Below are positions 16,873-24,071 of a DNA stretch of 39,771 nt, in pieces. Under the pieces are notes generated by a model. The model did no database searches, was not told where the DNA came from, and saw only the letters and a program-made list of their open reading frames with translations. A program made the position numbers and the translations under genes. This DNA comes from an uncultured Campylobacter sp. (GTDB lineage: Bacteria; Campylobacterota; Campylobacteria; Campylobacterales; Campylobacteraceae), in the NCBI GenBank assembly GCA_900772495.1, contig CAAHEJ010000110.1, positions 1 to 39,771 of the forward strand, given 5' to 3'. The number at the start of each line of letters is the position of its first letter. Positions within the stretch are counted from its first letter, which is position 1.

Positions 16873-17844
16873 TTATCCGCCTGTTTGGTAAAAGGCTCTT
16901 GCAGAAATATCATCTTTTTGCATAGCCTCGCTCCATTTGTTTTTTTCGGGCTTGTTTTGCAGCACCTTTTGCAGCACCTTTAAAGCGCCCTTTATGTCGC
17001 CATTTCGCACGGCTTTTTGAATGCTTAAAGCCTCATCATAGTAAAGACAAGGTATCAGCAAGCCCTCAGCACTGAGCCTTATGCGGTTGCAGCTTTGGCA
17101 AAACTCACTACTATGCGGGTCGATAATCCCAAAAAAATACCCATCATCAAGGCGGTAAAGTTTGCTTGGCGAGTGTGGGCTTTTAGTGGCATCAACAAAG
17201 CTAAATTTTTGGCTTAAAATTTGCAAAATTTCACTGCGGTTTAGCCCTTTGAGCTGTCCGTAAGCGTGGTGATTTTCCATAAATTCTATAAAGCGAATTT
17301 GGATATTTTTGCTTTTTGCAAATTCAAGCAAATCGCACAACTCATCATCATTTAAGCCCTTTAAAGCCACGCAATTTAGCTTAACCTTTAAGCCGCATTT
17401 CATCGCCTCATCAATGCCTGCAAGCACTTCATTTAACACTTCTTTTTGGGCGATTTTTTTAGCTTTTTGCGGATTTAGCGTGTCAAGGGAAATGTTTATG
17501 CGACAAAGTCCAGCGTTTTTGAGTTTTTGGGCTAAATTTTTTAGCAAAAAGCCGTTTGTGGTTAAAGCTAAATCAATATGCGGCGCATAATCTTTTATCA
17601 TTTTGATAAACTCGCTTAAATTTTCTCTTAACAGCGGTTCGCCGCCTGTTAAGCGGATTTTTTTCACGCCCTCATCAATGGCAAGTTTGACAAACAAAAA
17701 AAGCTCATCAAAGCTCAGCAACTTCTCATCTGGGGCGTAGTCAAAAGGCACTTTTGGCATACAATACAAACAGCGAAAATTGCACCTTTGAGTAAGCGAA
17801 ATTCGCAAGTAGTCAATCACCCGTCCGTAGCTATCTTGCAGCAT
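16873..17844 (-). CDS. moaA: GTP 3',8-cyclase, molybdenum cofactor biosynthesis
   Basis: MoaA is a radical-SAM enzyme that rearranges GTP to 3',8-cyclo-7,8-dihydro-GTP, the first step of molybdopterin synthesis. The SAM cluster motif is C21-x3-C25-x2-C28 (CNFRCLYC), with GGEP at 67-70. The second iron-sulfur cluster ligands are C249, C252 and C266 (CQSCNRIRL...C). The C-terminal Gly-Gly tail needed for activity is present (residues 322-323). At 323 residues it is of normal length. The start ATG follows the upstream gene's TAA directly. It is the last gene of a four-gene minus-strand unit starting with the prenyltransferase; the same arrangement is known in C. jejuni. Confidence 0.96.
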   Translation of the reverse strand: MLQDSYGRVIDYLRISLTQRCNFRCLYCMPKVPFDYAPDEKLLSFDELFLFVKLAIDEGVKKIRLTGGEPLLRENLSEFIKMIKDYAPHIDLALTTNGFLLKNLAQKLKNAGLCRINISLDTLNPQKAKKIAQKEVLNEVLAGIDEAMKCGLKVKLNCVALKGLNDDELCDLLEFAKSKNIQIRFIEFMENHHAYGQLKGLNRSEILQILSQKFSFVDATKSPHSPSKLYRLDDGYFFGIIDPHSSEFCQSCNRIRLSAEGLLIPCLYYDEALSIQKAVRNGDIKGALKVLQKVLQNKPEKNKWSEAMQKDDISARAFYQTGG

Positions 17845-18348
17845 TTACAAAAGCTCCTTCATTTTAAGTGTAAATTCAACATTGCCCGTTGAAATGCGTA
17901 AATCTTTGGCGATTTGCTCGACACTTTTTCCTTGATGAAAAAGCTCGGTGATTTTTTGCTCATCGTTCGTAAAATCAGGGCTTAATTTACTCATATTTTG
18001 CGCCTTTTGTTCTAAATTTGACAAGCGATTTTCCTGCTCGTTTTGAAAGCTCTCAATGACATTTTCAAAGCCTTGTAAGCTCTTTAAAATCGGCATTATT
18101 TTGAGATTGATTTCTCTGTCAAGCGAAAATTTTATCTCATCTTTTAGCTCATTTATGTTAAATTCAGCCTGTTCTGGCTTTTGGCTTAACTCTTTTCGCA
18201 GATAGTGCAAGTCCTTGTTAAGCTCCTCCACAGCGCGTTCAAGCTTGTGAATTTTAGCCGCATTTTCTTTGTCTTTGATGAAAAAATACGCTAGGGTTGC
18301 GACAAGCAAAATAAAGGTGCATATCGCGTAAAGTAGTTCCTCACTCAT
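17845..18348 (-). CDS. membrane-anchored coiled-coil protein with C-terminal HTH-like domain
   Basis: A 167-residue protein in three parts: one N-terminal membrane segment (LLYAICTFILLVATLAYFF, about 5-23), a charged coiled-coil stretch (about 27-120), and a C-terminal helix-turn-helix-like segment ITELFHQGKSVEQIAKDLRI (about 134-153), which resembles the DUF2802/DUF6115 type of small Campylobacter proteins. Function is unknown; DNA binding is not implied by this domain alone. Its start overlaps the preceding gene by 8 bases and its stop abuts the moaA start, so all are co-translated. Confidence 0.75.
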   Translation of the reverse strand: MSEELLYAICTFILLVATLAYFFIKDKENAAKIHKLERAVEELNKDLHYLRKELSQKPEQAEFNINELKDEIKFSLDREINLKIMPILKSLQGFENVIESFQNEQENRLSNLEQKAQNMSKLSPDFTNDEQKITELFHQGKSVEQIAKDLRISTGNVEFTLKMKELL

Positions 18349-18832
18349 TGTTTTTTCCTTTCAAAATGTTTTGCCTTTGAATCTCAACCACAAAGGCATC
18401 AAAGGCGGTTTTGTCGTCTTTTTTTATCCGCTCTATCACCGCTTCGTTTTGATTTAATGCCTTAAAAAAAAAGCGCATTGTTTGATGATGAAGCTCGACT
18501 CTACCATAGTATAAAGCCTCATTTTCTAAAACATTTTCGCTAAATTTAATGCCCTCAAAGCCCACGCCACAAAGCACGCTTTCATTTTGTAGCACAAGGG
18601 CTGAATTTTTGTGCGAAATTTTATCATCAAGGCGGGCTAAATCCTCTTTTATACTCAAAAGCATTTGATACAAAAGCGCCTCGCCCTCGCTGAAATCAAC
18701 CTTTGCCGCAAGCTTTTTAAAACGCGCCAAAAGGGCATTTTGCGCACTTTGGTTAAAATCATTTAAAAAACTCGCATTTTCGCTCTCACAAAGCTCAAAT
18801 TCAATCTTTAACGCTGTGTCAAAAAATTTCAT
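18341..18832 (-). CDS. conserved Campylobacter protein of unknown function
   Basis: A 163-residue soluble, acidic protein without a signal peptide or a motif I can name. It begins MKFFDTALKIEFELCESENA and has a Cys-Gly-Val-Gly-Phe-Glu-Gly segment in the middle, followed by a predicted strand YYGRVELHHQTMRFFF. The layout (helical N-half, beta-strand C-half) leaves open a PilZ-like fold, but the RxxxR motif of c-di-GMP binding PilZ domains is not present. The start at 18832 is chosen because its ATGA overlaps the prenyltransferase stop; an in-frame start at 18844 is also possible. Confidence 0.7.
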   Translation of the reverse strand: MKFFDTALKIEFELCESENASFLNDFNQSAQNALLARFKKLAAKVDFSEGEALLYQMLLSIKEDLARLDDKISHKNSALVLQNESVLCGVGFEGIKFSENVLENEALYYGRVELHHQTMRFFFKALNQNEAVIERIKKDDKTAFDAFVVEIQRQNILKGKNNE

Positions 18833-19719
18833 CGTCCCACCCAAAAATCAAGCAAGATAAAAACAAAAAAAACAATGCTTAAATACCCATTTAAAGTAAA
18901 AAACGCCTTGTCGATTTTAGCAAAATTGCCCCGCACGATTTTATGCTCAAAAAACAAAATCACCCCACTTATCAAAATGCCCGTATAAGCGATAAAACCA
19001 AGCTTTGCCACGCTTGCAAAAAGCAGCCAAAACACCACAGCCAAGCAGTGAAAAAGTGCTGAAATAAAAAAAGTCGCGTTTTTGCCAAATTTCGCAGGGA
19101 TTGAGTGCAGTCCAGCCTTTTTGTCATACTCCATATCCTGCAAGGCATAAAGCAAGTCAAAACCAGCCGTCCAAAACATAACGCCAAGACACAAAATAAC
19201 GCTATAAATGTGAATTTCATCTAAAATCAGCACACTTGCAGCAATGGGCGCAAGTCCCAAACAAAAGCCAAGCACAAGGTGAGCTAGGGCTGAAAAACGC
19301 TTAAAAGCTGAATAAAAAGCCAGCACAAACAGCACAAAAAAGCTAAGTTTAAAGGCAAGAGCGTTGATAAAATAACAAACAGCCACGAAAATAAGGGCAT
19401 TTACAATGATAAAACCAAGCACAAAGCCGCGTCCTATGCGTCCGCTGATATTTGGACGGCTTGCACAGCGCGGATTATCTTTGTCTATGTCCTCGTCCAT
19501 TAAGCGATTTACCGCCATAGCGAAATTTCGCGCACTCACAGCAGCGATAATGCCTAAAATAACAGCCTTTAAAAAGGTAGGCGTGCCGTCAAAACCTATA
19601 TCATCGGCGACTTTATAGCCCACAAGCATAGAGCTAAACAAAAAAGGCAGGGCAAAAACTGAGTGTTTAAAGACGATTAAATCCAAAATGTCCTTAAATT
19701 TAGCGATTAGGGCGTTCAT
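18829..19719 (-). CDS. mqnP: UbiA-type polyprenyltransferase, probably MqnP of menaquinone synthesis
   Basis: The 296-residue integral membrane protein has about eight or nine hydrophobic segments and both Asp-rich motifs of UbiA prenyltransferases: NRLMDEDIDKDNPR (first) and DMEYDKKAGLHSIPAKFG (second), which bind the Mg-prenyl diphosphate. Campylobacter makes menaquinone by the futalosine route, in which the UbiA homologue MqnP prenylates the naphthoate precursor; this assignment is by phylum knowledge, as the sequence only shows the prenyltransferase class. It heads the operon that ends in moaA. Its promoter region is shared with divergent miaA. Confidence 0.85.
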   Translation of the reverse strand: MNALIAKFKDILDLIVFKHSVFALPFLFSSMLVGYKVADDIGFDGTPTFLKAVILGIIAAVSARNFAMAVNRLMDEDIDKDNPRCASRPNISGRIGRGFVLGFIIVNALIFVAVCYFINALAFKLSFFVLFVLAFYSAFKRFSALAHLVLGFCLGLAPIAASVLILDEIHIYSVILCLGVMFWTAGFDLLYALQDMEYDKKAGLHSIPAKFGKNATFFISALFHCLAVVFWLLFASVAKLGFIAYTGILISGVILFFEHKIVRGNFAKIDKAFFTLNGYLSIVFFVFILLDFWVGR

Positions 19720-19745
19720 TTTTACCTTTGTGTGTAAATTTTTGC

Positions 19746-19751
19746 TATGAT
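19746..19751 (+). promoter_or_regulatory. -10-like box for miaA
   Basis: TATGAT, preceded by TTTGC, lies 40 bases upstream of the miaA ATG in the 71-base gap between the divergent genes mqnP and miaA. It is a near-consensus -10 without a visible -35. Confidence 0.5.
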
Positions 19752-19790
19752 TTTACTCAAATTTTATGAATTTAGGGAAAGTTTTGCAAA

Positions 19791-20654
19791 ATGTTTTTTG
19801 AATTTGCACTGATTGGCACAACGGCAAGCGGCAAAAGTGAGCTAGCAAATGCCATTGCGAGCGAGTTTGAAGCCATTATTTTAAGCCTTGATAGCCTGTG
19901 CGTGTATAAAGAGATAAACATAGCCTCAGCAAAGCCCTATAAAACAGCACTTGAAAGAGTGGAGCATTTTGGCGTGAATTTATTAAGCGTGGTGGACAAA
20001 TTTAATGTCGCACTTTTTTTTGATGAGTATAAAAGGGCGAGAAAACGGGCTTTTGAGCTTGATAAAGCCCTTATCATCGTGGGCGGAACGAGCTTTTATT
20101 TAAGAGCGTTGATGAGTGGGCTAAGTCAAAATGTGCCTGAAAGCACCACGCCTTTGAGTAATGATGCCATTTTTGCGCTGATGAGCGAGCTTGACAAAAA
20201 TGCTAAAATCGCCCCAAATGACACTTATCGCTTGCGAAAATGGCTTGGTATTTATGAAAATACGGGGCAAATTCCAAGTGAGTTTCAAAAAAATTCCTTG
20301 CAAGAGCCTTTAATCAAAGAACTTGAAATTTTTGAACTTGTCGTGGATAAAGAAAATTTAAGGCAAAAAGTTGAATTTCGCACGCAAAATATGCTTAAAA
20401 TGGGGCTTGTTGATGAAGCACGAGCCTTGTTTGCCAAATTTGATGAGAGCTTAAAGCCCTTAAATTCCATAGGTTTAAAAGAGTGCAAAGACTTTTTAAG
20501 TGGCAAAATCACACACTCAGAGCTTGCTACACTCATCAACACGCACACTATGCAGCTTGCCAAACGCCAACGCACCTTTAACAAAAAATTCAAAAGAGTG
20601 CAAATTTGGGGCAATGAAGCTTTAAAAGAGTTGCGAAAAAAGATGAAAAATTAA
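19791..20654 (+). CDS. miaA: tRNA dimethylallyltransferase
   Basis: MiaA transfers a dimethylallyl group to A37 of tRNAs that read codons starting with U. The P-loop is GTTASGKS (residues 9-16); the following DSLCVYKEINIASAKP corresponds to the family's substrate-binding DSxQVYxxxxIxTAKP with divergent residues common in Campylobacterota. GGTSFYLRAL (about 98-107) and QLAKRQRTFNKKF (near the C-terminus) are further family motifs. At 287 residues it is slightly short but complete. No strong ribosome site is seen; GGGAAAG lies about 10 bases before the ATG. The next gene on this strand is the SRP RNA. Confidence 0.93.
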   Translation: MFFEFALIGTTASGKSELANAIASEFEAIILSLDSLCVYKEINIASAKPYKTALERVEHFGVNLLSVVDKFNVALFFDEYKRARKRAFELDKALIIVGGTSFYLRALMSGLSQNVPESTTPLSNDAIFALMSELDKNAKIAPNDTYRLRKWLGIYENTGQIPSEFQKNSLQEPLIKELEIFELVVDKENLRQKVEFRTQNMLKMGLVDEARALFAKFDESLKPLNSIGLKECKDFLSGKITHSELATLINTHTMQLAKRQRTFNKKFKRVQIWGNEALKELRKKMKN

Positions 20655-20704
20655 GTAAGATTTTTGTTAAGCCAAATTTTAGCTTAAAATTCACTAAATT
20701 GTGT

Positions 20705-20710
20705 TATAAT
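20705..20710 (+). promoter_or_regulatory. -10 box of the SRP RNA gene
   Basis: TATAAT, preceded by TGT, stands 7-8 bases before the inferred 5' end of the SRP RNA at about 20718. Confidence 0.7.
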
Positions 20711-20717
20711 TTTCCTT

Positions 20718-20822
20718 GCCCTTTTTCAGACCTGTGCAATGTTATCGCAAAGTAGAGCTTCAGGGTGGGAACACAGCAGAGCAGCCTTGTGTGGCGTGTG
20801 CCGCAGTCATCTGGGAAAGGGT
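20718..20822 (+). ncRNA. ffs: signal recognition particle RNA (4.5S-type)
   Basis: A compact RNA of about 105 bases. Its apical hairpin GTG-GGAA-CAC holds the GGAA tetraloop of SRP domain IV, flanked on the 5' side by CAGG and on the 3' side by AGCAG then CAGCC, the conserved symmetric and asymmetric loops that bind the Ffh protein. The ends pair: GCCCTTT at 20718-20724 with AAAGGGT near 20816-20822, and CAGA with TCTG inside. A U-run (20830-20835) follows. It guides Ffh to nascent membrane proteins. The short bacterial form lacking the Alu domain fits the phylum. The exact ends are inferred from pairing. Confidence 0.88.
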
Positions 20823-20861
20823 TTGCTACTTTTTTAAGTTGGCTCCTTTCAATATAAATTT

Positions 20862-20880
20862 CCCTAGCTTTACGCTAGGG
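20862..20880. terminator. hairpin between convergent SRP RNA and lipoprotein genes
   Basis: CCCTAGC (20862-20868) and GCTAGGG (20874-20880) form a perfect 7-bp stem with a 5-base loop, followed by ATTTT on the plus strand and AAATTTAT on the other. It lies between the SRP RNA and the stop of the convergent lipoprotein gene and can serve both. Confidence 0.65.
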
Positions 20881-20892
20881 ATTTTCCGCGAT

Positions 20893-21177
20893 TTACTTTT
20901 GAGACTTTTTGCCTTTTGCTTTGGCTTTTGCCTTTTCAAAAGTTTCGTCTATCTTTTCGTTCGCCTTTTGCTTGGCGCCCGCTTTGACGACTTCTTTGAC
21001 GATAGCATTTTGGTCAGTGCCATCGATATACTCATCTATCTTTTCAGCGGCTTTGTCTTTAACCGCGTCTTTGACAGAGGTTTCTAAATCGGGTGTTTGG
21101 CTTTCGTTTGATTTTGCCGAAGTGCCACCACACGCCACGAAAAACGCCATTACGGCGAAAACAAGTAGTTGTTTCAT
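20893..21177 (-). CDS. small charged lipoprotein
   Basis: A 94-residue protein with a lipoprotein signal: MKQLLVFAVMAFFVAC, lipobox FVAC, lipidated Cys at residue 16. The mature part is highly charged and helical, rich in Lys, Ala, Glu and Asp, with an imperfect internal repeat (KAAEKIDEYIDG and KANEKIDETFEK) and a very basic tail KAKAKAKGKKSQK. Family and function are not recognised. The ribosome site AAAAGGAT is at a good distance, and the 19 bases around its start are identical to those around the ilv leader peptide start. It is monocistronic by layout. Confidence 0.8.
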   Translation of the reverse strand: MKQLLVFAVMAFFVACGGTSAKSNESQTPDLETSVKDAVKDKAAEKIDEYIDGTDQNAIVKEVVKAGAKQKANEKIDETFEKAKAKAKGKKSQK

Positions 21178-21277
21178 TGTGTATCCTTTTGGTGAAATAA
21201 GGCACTATTGTAACAAAAAAATACAAACAAATGCTTTAAAAAGAGAAATTTTACGAATTTTTGTGGCATAAATTCAG

Positions 21278-22279
21278 CTAAATTCGTTCAACTACTTGCC
21301 ATTTAAGCGTTTTACCTGCCATAAATGGCACGACATTGCCGTAAATTTGCGGCACGCACCATTCTTTTTGTGTTAAAGTGATGAATTTATCGCTATCAAA
21401 GCTAAATTTATGTAAATTTACAGCGTTATCGCTTATGAATTTTTGCAAATTCGCTTCGTTTGAATGTGTGCTAAAAAGTTGTGCTAAAACGCACAGGGCA
21501 ACGGGTGCGCTGAAAATGCCAGCCGCACAGCCGCAGCACTCTTTTTCGCTTTGCGGGTGCGGGGCTGAGTCTGAGCCAAACATTAGCTTTTCAAAGCCAC
21601 TAAAAGCAAGCTCGCATAGGGCTTCTTTGTCCTCAGTCCTTTTTGCTATGGGCTTGCAAAAAAGGTGTGGCTGCATTTTGCCGCCGATGACATCATCTAA
21701 TGTAAGCATCAAATGGTGCAAGGTTGCGGTGGCGTAGAGATTTTCGTGCTGGCGCAGTAGCTCGCATAGGGCTTTGGTGGTGATATGCTCCATCACAATG
21801 ATGAGTTTTGGGAAAGTGCGCGCAAGTGTGGCGTAAATGGGCGCGAATTTACGCTCTCTATCCAGCACAAAGTCGTTCGTCTCGCCGTGTATGAGCAAGG
21901 GTATTTGCAAGTCGCTCATCGCCTGCAAGGTGGGCTTTAAATGCGACAAGTCAAAGCTCTCAACGCCTGAGCTTGAATTTGTCGTAATGCCCGCTGGATA
22001 GAGCTTGATAGCAAAGATTTCAGAGCGAATTTGCTCTAAAAATTTACGCTCGTAGTTTTGAAAAAAAAGTGTCATTAAAGGCGTGAATTTTTCGTCCCCG
22101 CAAGCCTTTAAAATCCTTTTTTTGTAGGCATTTAAGGCTTCTTTGCTCGTAAGGGGCGGCACTAAATTTGGCATTATGACACCAGCCTTAAAATCCCTTG
22201 CCGAAAAGGGCGCGACAAGGCTTAGCATCGCGCCGTCTCGCAGGTGCAAGTGCATATCCAAAGGATTATGAAGTCTCAT
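21278..22279 (-). CDS. pyrC: dihydroorotase
   Basis: PyrC closes carbamoyl-aspartate to dihydroorotate in pyrimidine synthesis. The zinc ligands DMHLHLRDG (His10, His12), the carboxylated Lys92 in AIKLYPAG, His131 (LIHGE), His165 (MEHITT) and the catalytic Asp in GSDSAPHP are all present, matching the E. coli-type (class II) enzyme. At 333 residues it is of normal length. The start overlaps the preceding small HTH gene by 14 bases, so the two are translationally coupled. Confidence 0.95.
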   Translation of the reverse strand: MRLHNPLDMHLHLRDGAMLSLVAPFSARDFKAGVIMPNLVPPLTSKEALNAYKKRILKACGDEKFTPLMTLFFQNYERKFLEQIRSEIFAIKLYPAGITTNSSSGVESFDLSHLKPTLQAMSDLQIPLLIHGETNDFVLDRERKFAPIYATLARTFPKLIIVMEHITTKALCELLRQHENLYATATLHHLMLTLDDVIGGKMQPHLFCKPIAKRTEDKEALCELAFSGFEKLMFGSDSAPHPQSEKECCGCAAGIFSAPVALCVLAQLFSTHSNEANLQKFISDNAVNLHKFSFDSDKFITLTQKEWCVPQIYGNVVPFMAGKTLKWQVVERI

Positions 22280-22520
22280 TTTTGTCCCCTAGTTTTAGCT
22301 CGTAAAAGCCGTTTTTAAGCCGTTTGAAAAGCCTTTTTTGCTCCAAAAATTTAAAGGCATTGATGGCGGTGGGCTTTGAAATGTCAAGTTCTTTCATCAT
22401 CTCGTCTATGGTAACGAAAACAAAGCCGTTTTCATCGGCTTTTTCGCACAAAAATTTAAAAATCTCAAAGCGTTTTGCCCCGAAAATTTGCCCGCATAAA
22501 AGCTCAATTTTTTCATTCAT
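22266..22520 (-). CDS. small helix-turn-helix protein upstream of pyrC
   Basis: An 84-residue winged-helix protein. A segment predicted as HTH, TIDEMMKELDISKPTAINAF (about 37-56), is followed by FLEQKRLFKRLKNGFYEL, a wing-like hairpin. The start is the ATG at 22520 (MNEKIELLCGQIFG); a longer in-frame start at 22538 exists. Its end overlaps pyrC. A role in regulating pyrimidine or nearby genes is possible by context but not shown. It resembles RepL/MarR-type small HTH domains in layout only. It is divergent from the asparaginase gene, with about 100 bases between the two starts. Confidence 0.75.
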   Translation of the reverse strand: MNEKIELLCGQIFGAKRFEIFKFLCEKADENGFVFVTIDEMMKELDISKPTAINAFKFLEQKRLFKRLKNGFYELKLGDKNETS

Positions 22521-22585
22521 TTTGAAAGTATAGCACAATATCGCTAAATTTAAAATTTTTAATCTACATTTAATGAAAATTTATG

Positions 22586-22591
22586 TATAAT
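22586..22591 (+). promoter_or_regulatory. -10 box of the asparaginase gene
   Basis: TATAAT with the preceding TG (TGTATAAT) lies 31 bases upstream of the ATG at 22623. The ribosome site AAAGGA is at 22611-22616. Confidence 0.65.
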
Positions 22592-22622
22592 TAAGTGTAA
22601 ATTCACTTTGAAAGGATTAAGT

Positions 22623-23654
22623 ATGAGGAAACTTTTACTTGGTATAATGGCTCTTTTTATAGGAGCGAGTATGGCACAGGCAAAGCCAAAAGTGGCGATT
22701 TTAGCCACAGGTGGCACGATAGCAGGCAGCACTGAGAGCAAGCTTGCGACCACAGGCTACACAGCGGGCGTTTTGGGCGTGGAGGTGTTGATACAAGCCG
22801 TGCCTGAGCTTAAAGAGCTTGCGGACATCACGGGCGAGCAAATCGCAAATGTCGATAGCAAGGATATGACTGATGAGATTTGGCTAAAACTTGCCAAGCG
22901 GTGCAACGAGTTGCTTGGCAAAGTCGATGGCATAGTCATCACGCACGGCACGGACACTATGGAGGAGACGGCGTTTTTCTTAAATTTAGTCGTCAAAAGC
23001 GACAAGCCTGTGGTGCTTGTGGGAGCTATGCGCCCTGCCACAGCAATCAGCGCTGATGGTCCTAAAAATCTCTACAACGCCGTAGCCCTAGCGGCAAACG
23101 CTAACGCCAAAGGCAAGGGCGTGATGATAGCGATGAATGACAAGATTTTGGGCGCAAGAGACGCGCAAAAAACGCACACGCTCAATGTCAGTGCCTTTGA
23201 TTTTGGTAATCTTGGTTACATAGTCGATGGCAAGGTGTTTTTTGAAAATGCGAATTTAAAAACGCACACCAAAAAAGCTGAATTTGATGTCTCAAAGCTC
23301 AAAAGCTTGCCAAAAGTCGATATACTCTACACTTACTCAAATGACGGCTCAGCCGTTGCGGCAAAAGCGCTCTTTGAAAACGGCACGAAAGGCATAGTAG
23401 TCGCAGGTAGCGGAGCGGGCAGCATACACACCGCGCAAAAAGAAGTGCTAAAAGAACTGCTTGCAAAGGGCTTAAAAGTCGTGGTTAGCTCACGCGTGAA
23501 GCAAGGCTTTGTCGCGGTTGGCGATGAGGACAAGACACTTGGCTTTATCTCCGCACAGGATTTAAACCCACAAAAAGCCCGTGTTTTGCTGATGCTCGCA
23601 CTCACAAAGACAAATGAGAGCAAGAAAATCGCCGAGTGGTTTTTGAAGTATTAA
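22623..23654 (+). CDS. ansB: periplasmic L-asparaginase, type II
   Basis: The 343-residue enzyme hydrolyses asparagine (and often glutamine) to aspartate and ammonia. A clear Sec signal, MRKLLLGIMALFIGASMAQA, ends in an AQA cleavage motif before Lys21. The first catalytic motif ATGGTIAGS places the nucleophilic Thr at residue 32, and the second motif THGTDTMEET holds the other catalytic Thr, Asp and later Lys. AMRPATAISADGP follows, as in other type II enzymes. The start at 22623 is chosen by AAAGGA upstream and by the signal peptide. Family knowledge: periplasmic asparaginase lets Campylobacter use asparagine and glutamine. A strong inverted repeat follows the gene. Confidence 0.93.
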   Translation: MRKLLLGIMALFIGASMAQAKPKVAILATGGTIAGSTESKLATTGYTAGVLGVEVLIQAVPELKELADITGEQIANVDSKDMTDEIWLKLAKRCNELLGKVDGIVITHGTDTMEETAFFLNLVVKSDKPVVLVGAMRPATAISADGPKNLYNAVALAANANAKGKGVMIAMNDKILGARDAQKTHTLNVSAFDFGNLGYIVDGKVFFENANLKTHTKKAEFDVSKLKSLPKVDILYTYSNDGSAVAAKALFENGTKGIVVAGSGAGSIHTAQKEVLKELLAKGLKVVVSSRVKQGFVAVGDEDKTLGFISAQDLNPQKARVLLMLALTKTNESKKIAEWFLKY

Positions 23655-23667
23655 ATTGGCTTTGAAA

Positions 23668-23727
23668 TTTATGCAGTAAATTCTCGCGTTTAATGCGTTA
23701 TATTTGCGCGGGGGTTTACTGCATAAA
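23668..23727. repeat. 13-bp perfect inverted repeat at the edge of the accessory island
   Basis: TTTATGCAGTAAA at 23668-23680 is perfectly complementary to TTTACTGCATAAA at 23715-23727, with a further CGCG/CGCG pairing inside the 34-base gap. It lies between the end of ansB and the island. It may be the ansB terminator hairpin (no T-run follows), or a recombination or element boundary. No second copy was found at the other end of the island. Confidence 0.7.
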
Positions 23728-23776
23728 GTTGCTCAAAAGCATATCCATAATAAAACTAGATTTGGCTAAAAGACTT

Positions 23777-24004
23777 TTATATCTCTATACAAGAAAGGAT
23801 AGCCTTAAATCTATCTTGAAAACCACCATCGCCATATTCCCCTGAATATCTTTTTAGTTTCTCTAAATCATTGTCATCATATTTTAAAATATAGCCATCA
23901 CATTGCGCTTTTAGCTTATTCATTAAGCTTTGGTGTCCACCACTACCATTTACTTCTTTGCTTAACGCCTCTATTGCTTTTTGGTCCAATTTAACACTAT
24001 ACAT
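23777..24004 (-). CDS. 75-residue protein at the end of the restriction-modification locus
   Basis: The ATG at 24004 has a strong ribosome site (AAGGAG, 4 bases away), so it is likely a real gene. The protein is acidic and helical, with GGHQSLMNKLKAQ (about 23-35) and DDNDLEKLKRYSGEYGDGGF followed by QDRFKAI (about 43-69). I recall this pattern (a GGxQSLxxKL motif, then ...YGxGGxQxRxxxI) from short uncharacterised bacterial proteins, but not a function. It follows the restriction endonuclease frame by 67 bases and has the AT-rich composition of the island. It could be a control or antidote factor; that is speculation. Confidence 0.7.
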   Translation of the reverse strand: MYSVKLDQKAIEALSKEVNGSGGHQSLMNKLKAQCDGYILKYDDNDLEKLKRYSGEYGDGGFQDRFKAILSCIEI

Positions 24005-24071
24005 ATAGCTCCTTATGAAAAATCTACGCTATGTTACCATAATCAAAATAAAAATAGCCTTATAAATCTAT

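Noticed and set aside
20716..21087. 123-codon plus-strand frame starting in the SRP RNA
   Set aside because: It covers the structured SRP RNA and then the antisense of the lipoprotein gene; the start is within the RNA stem.
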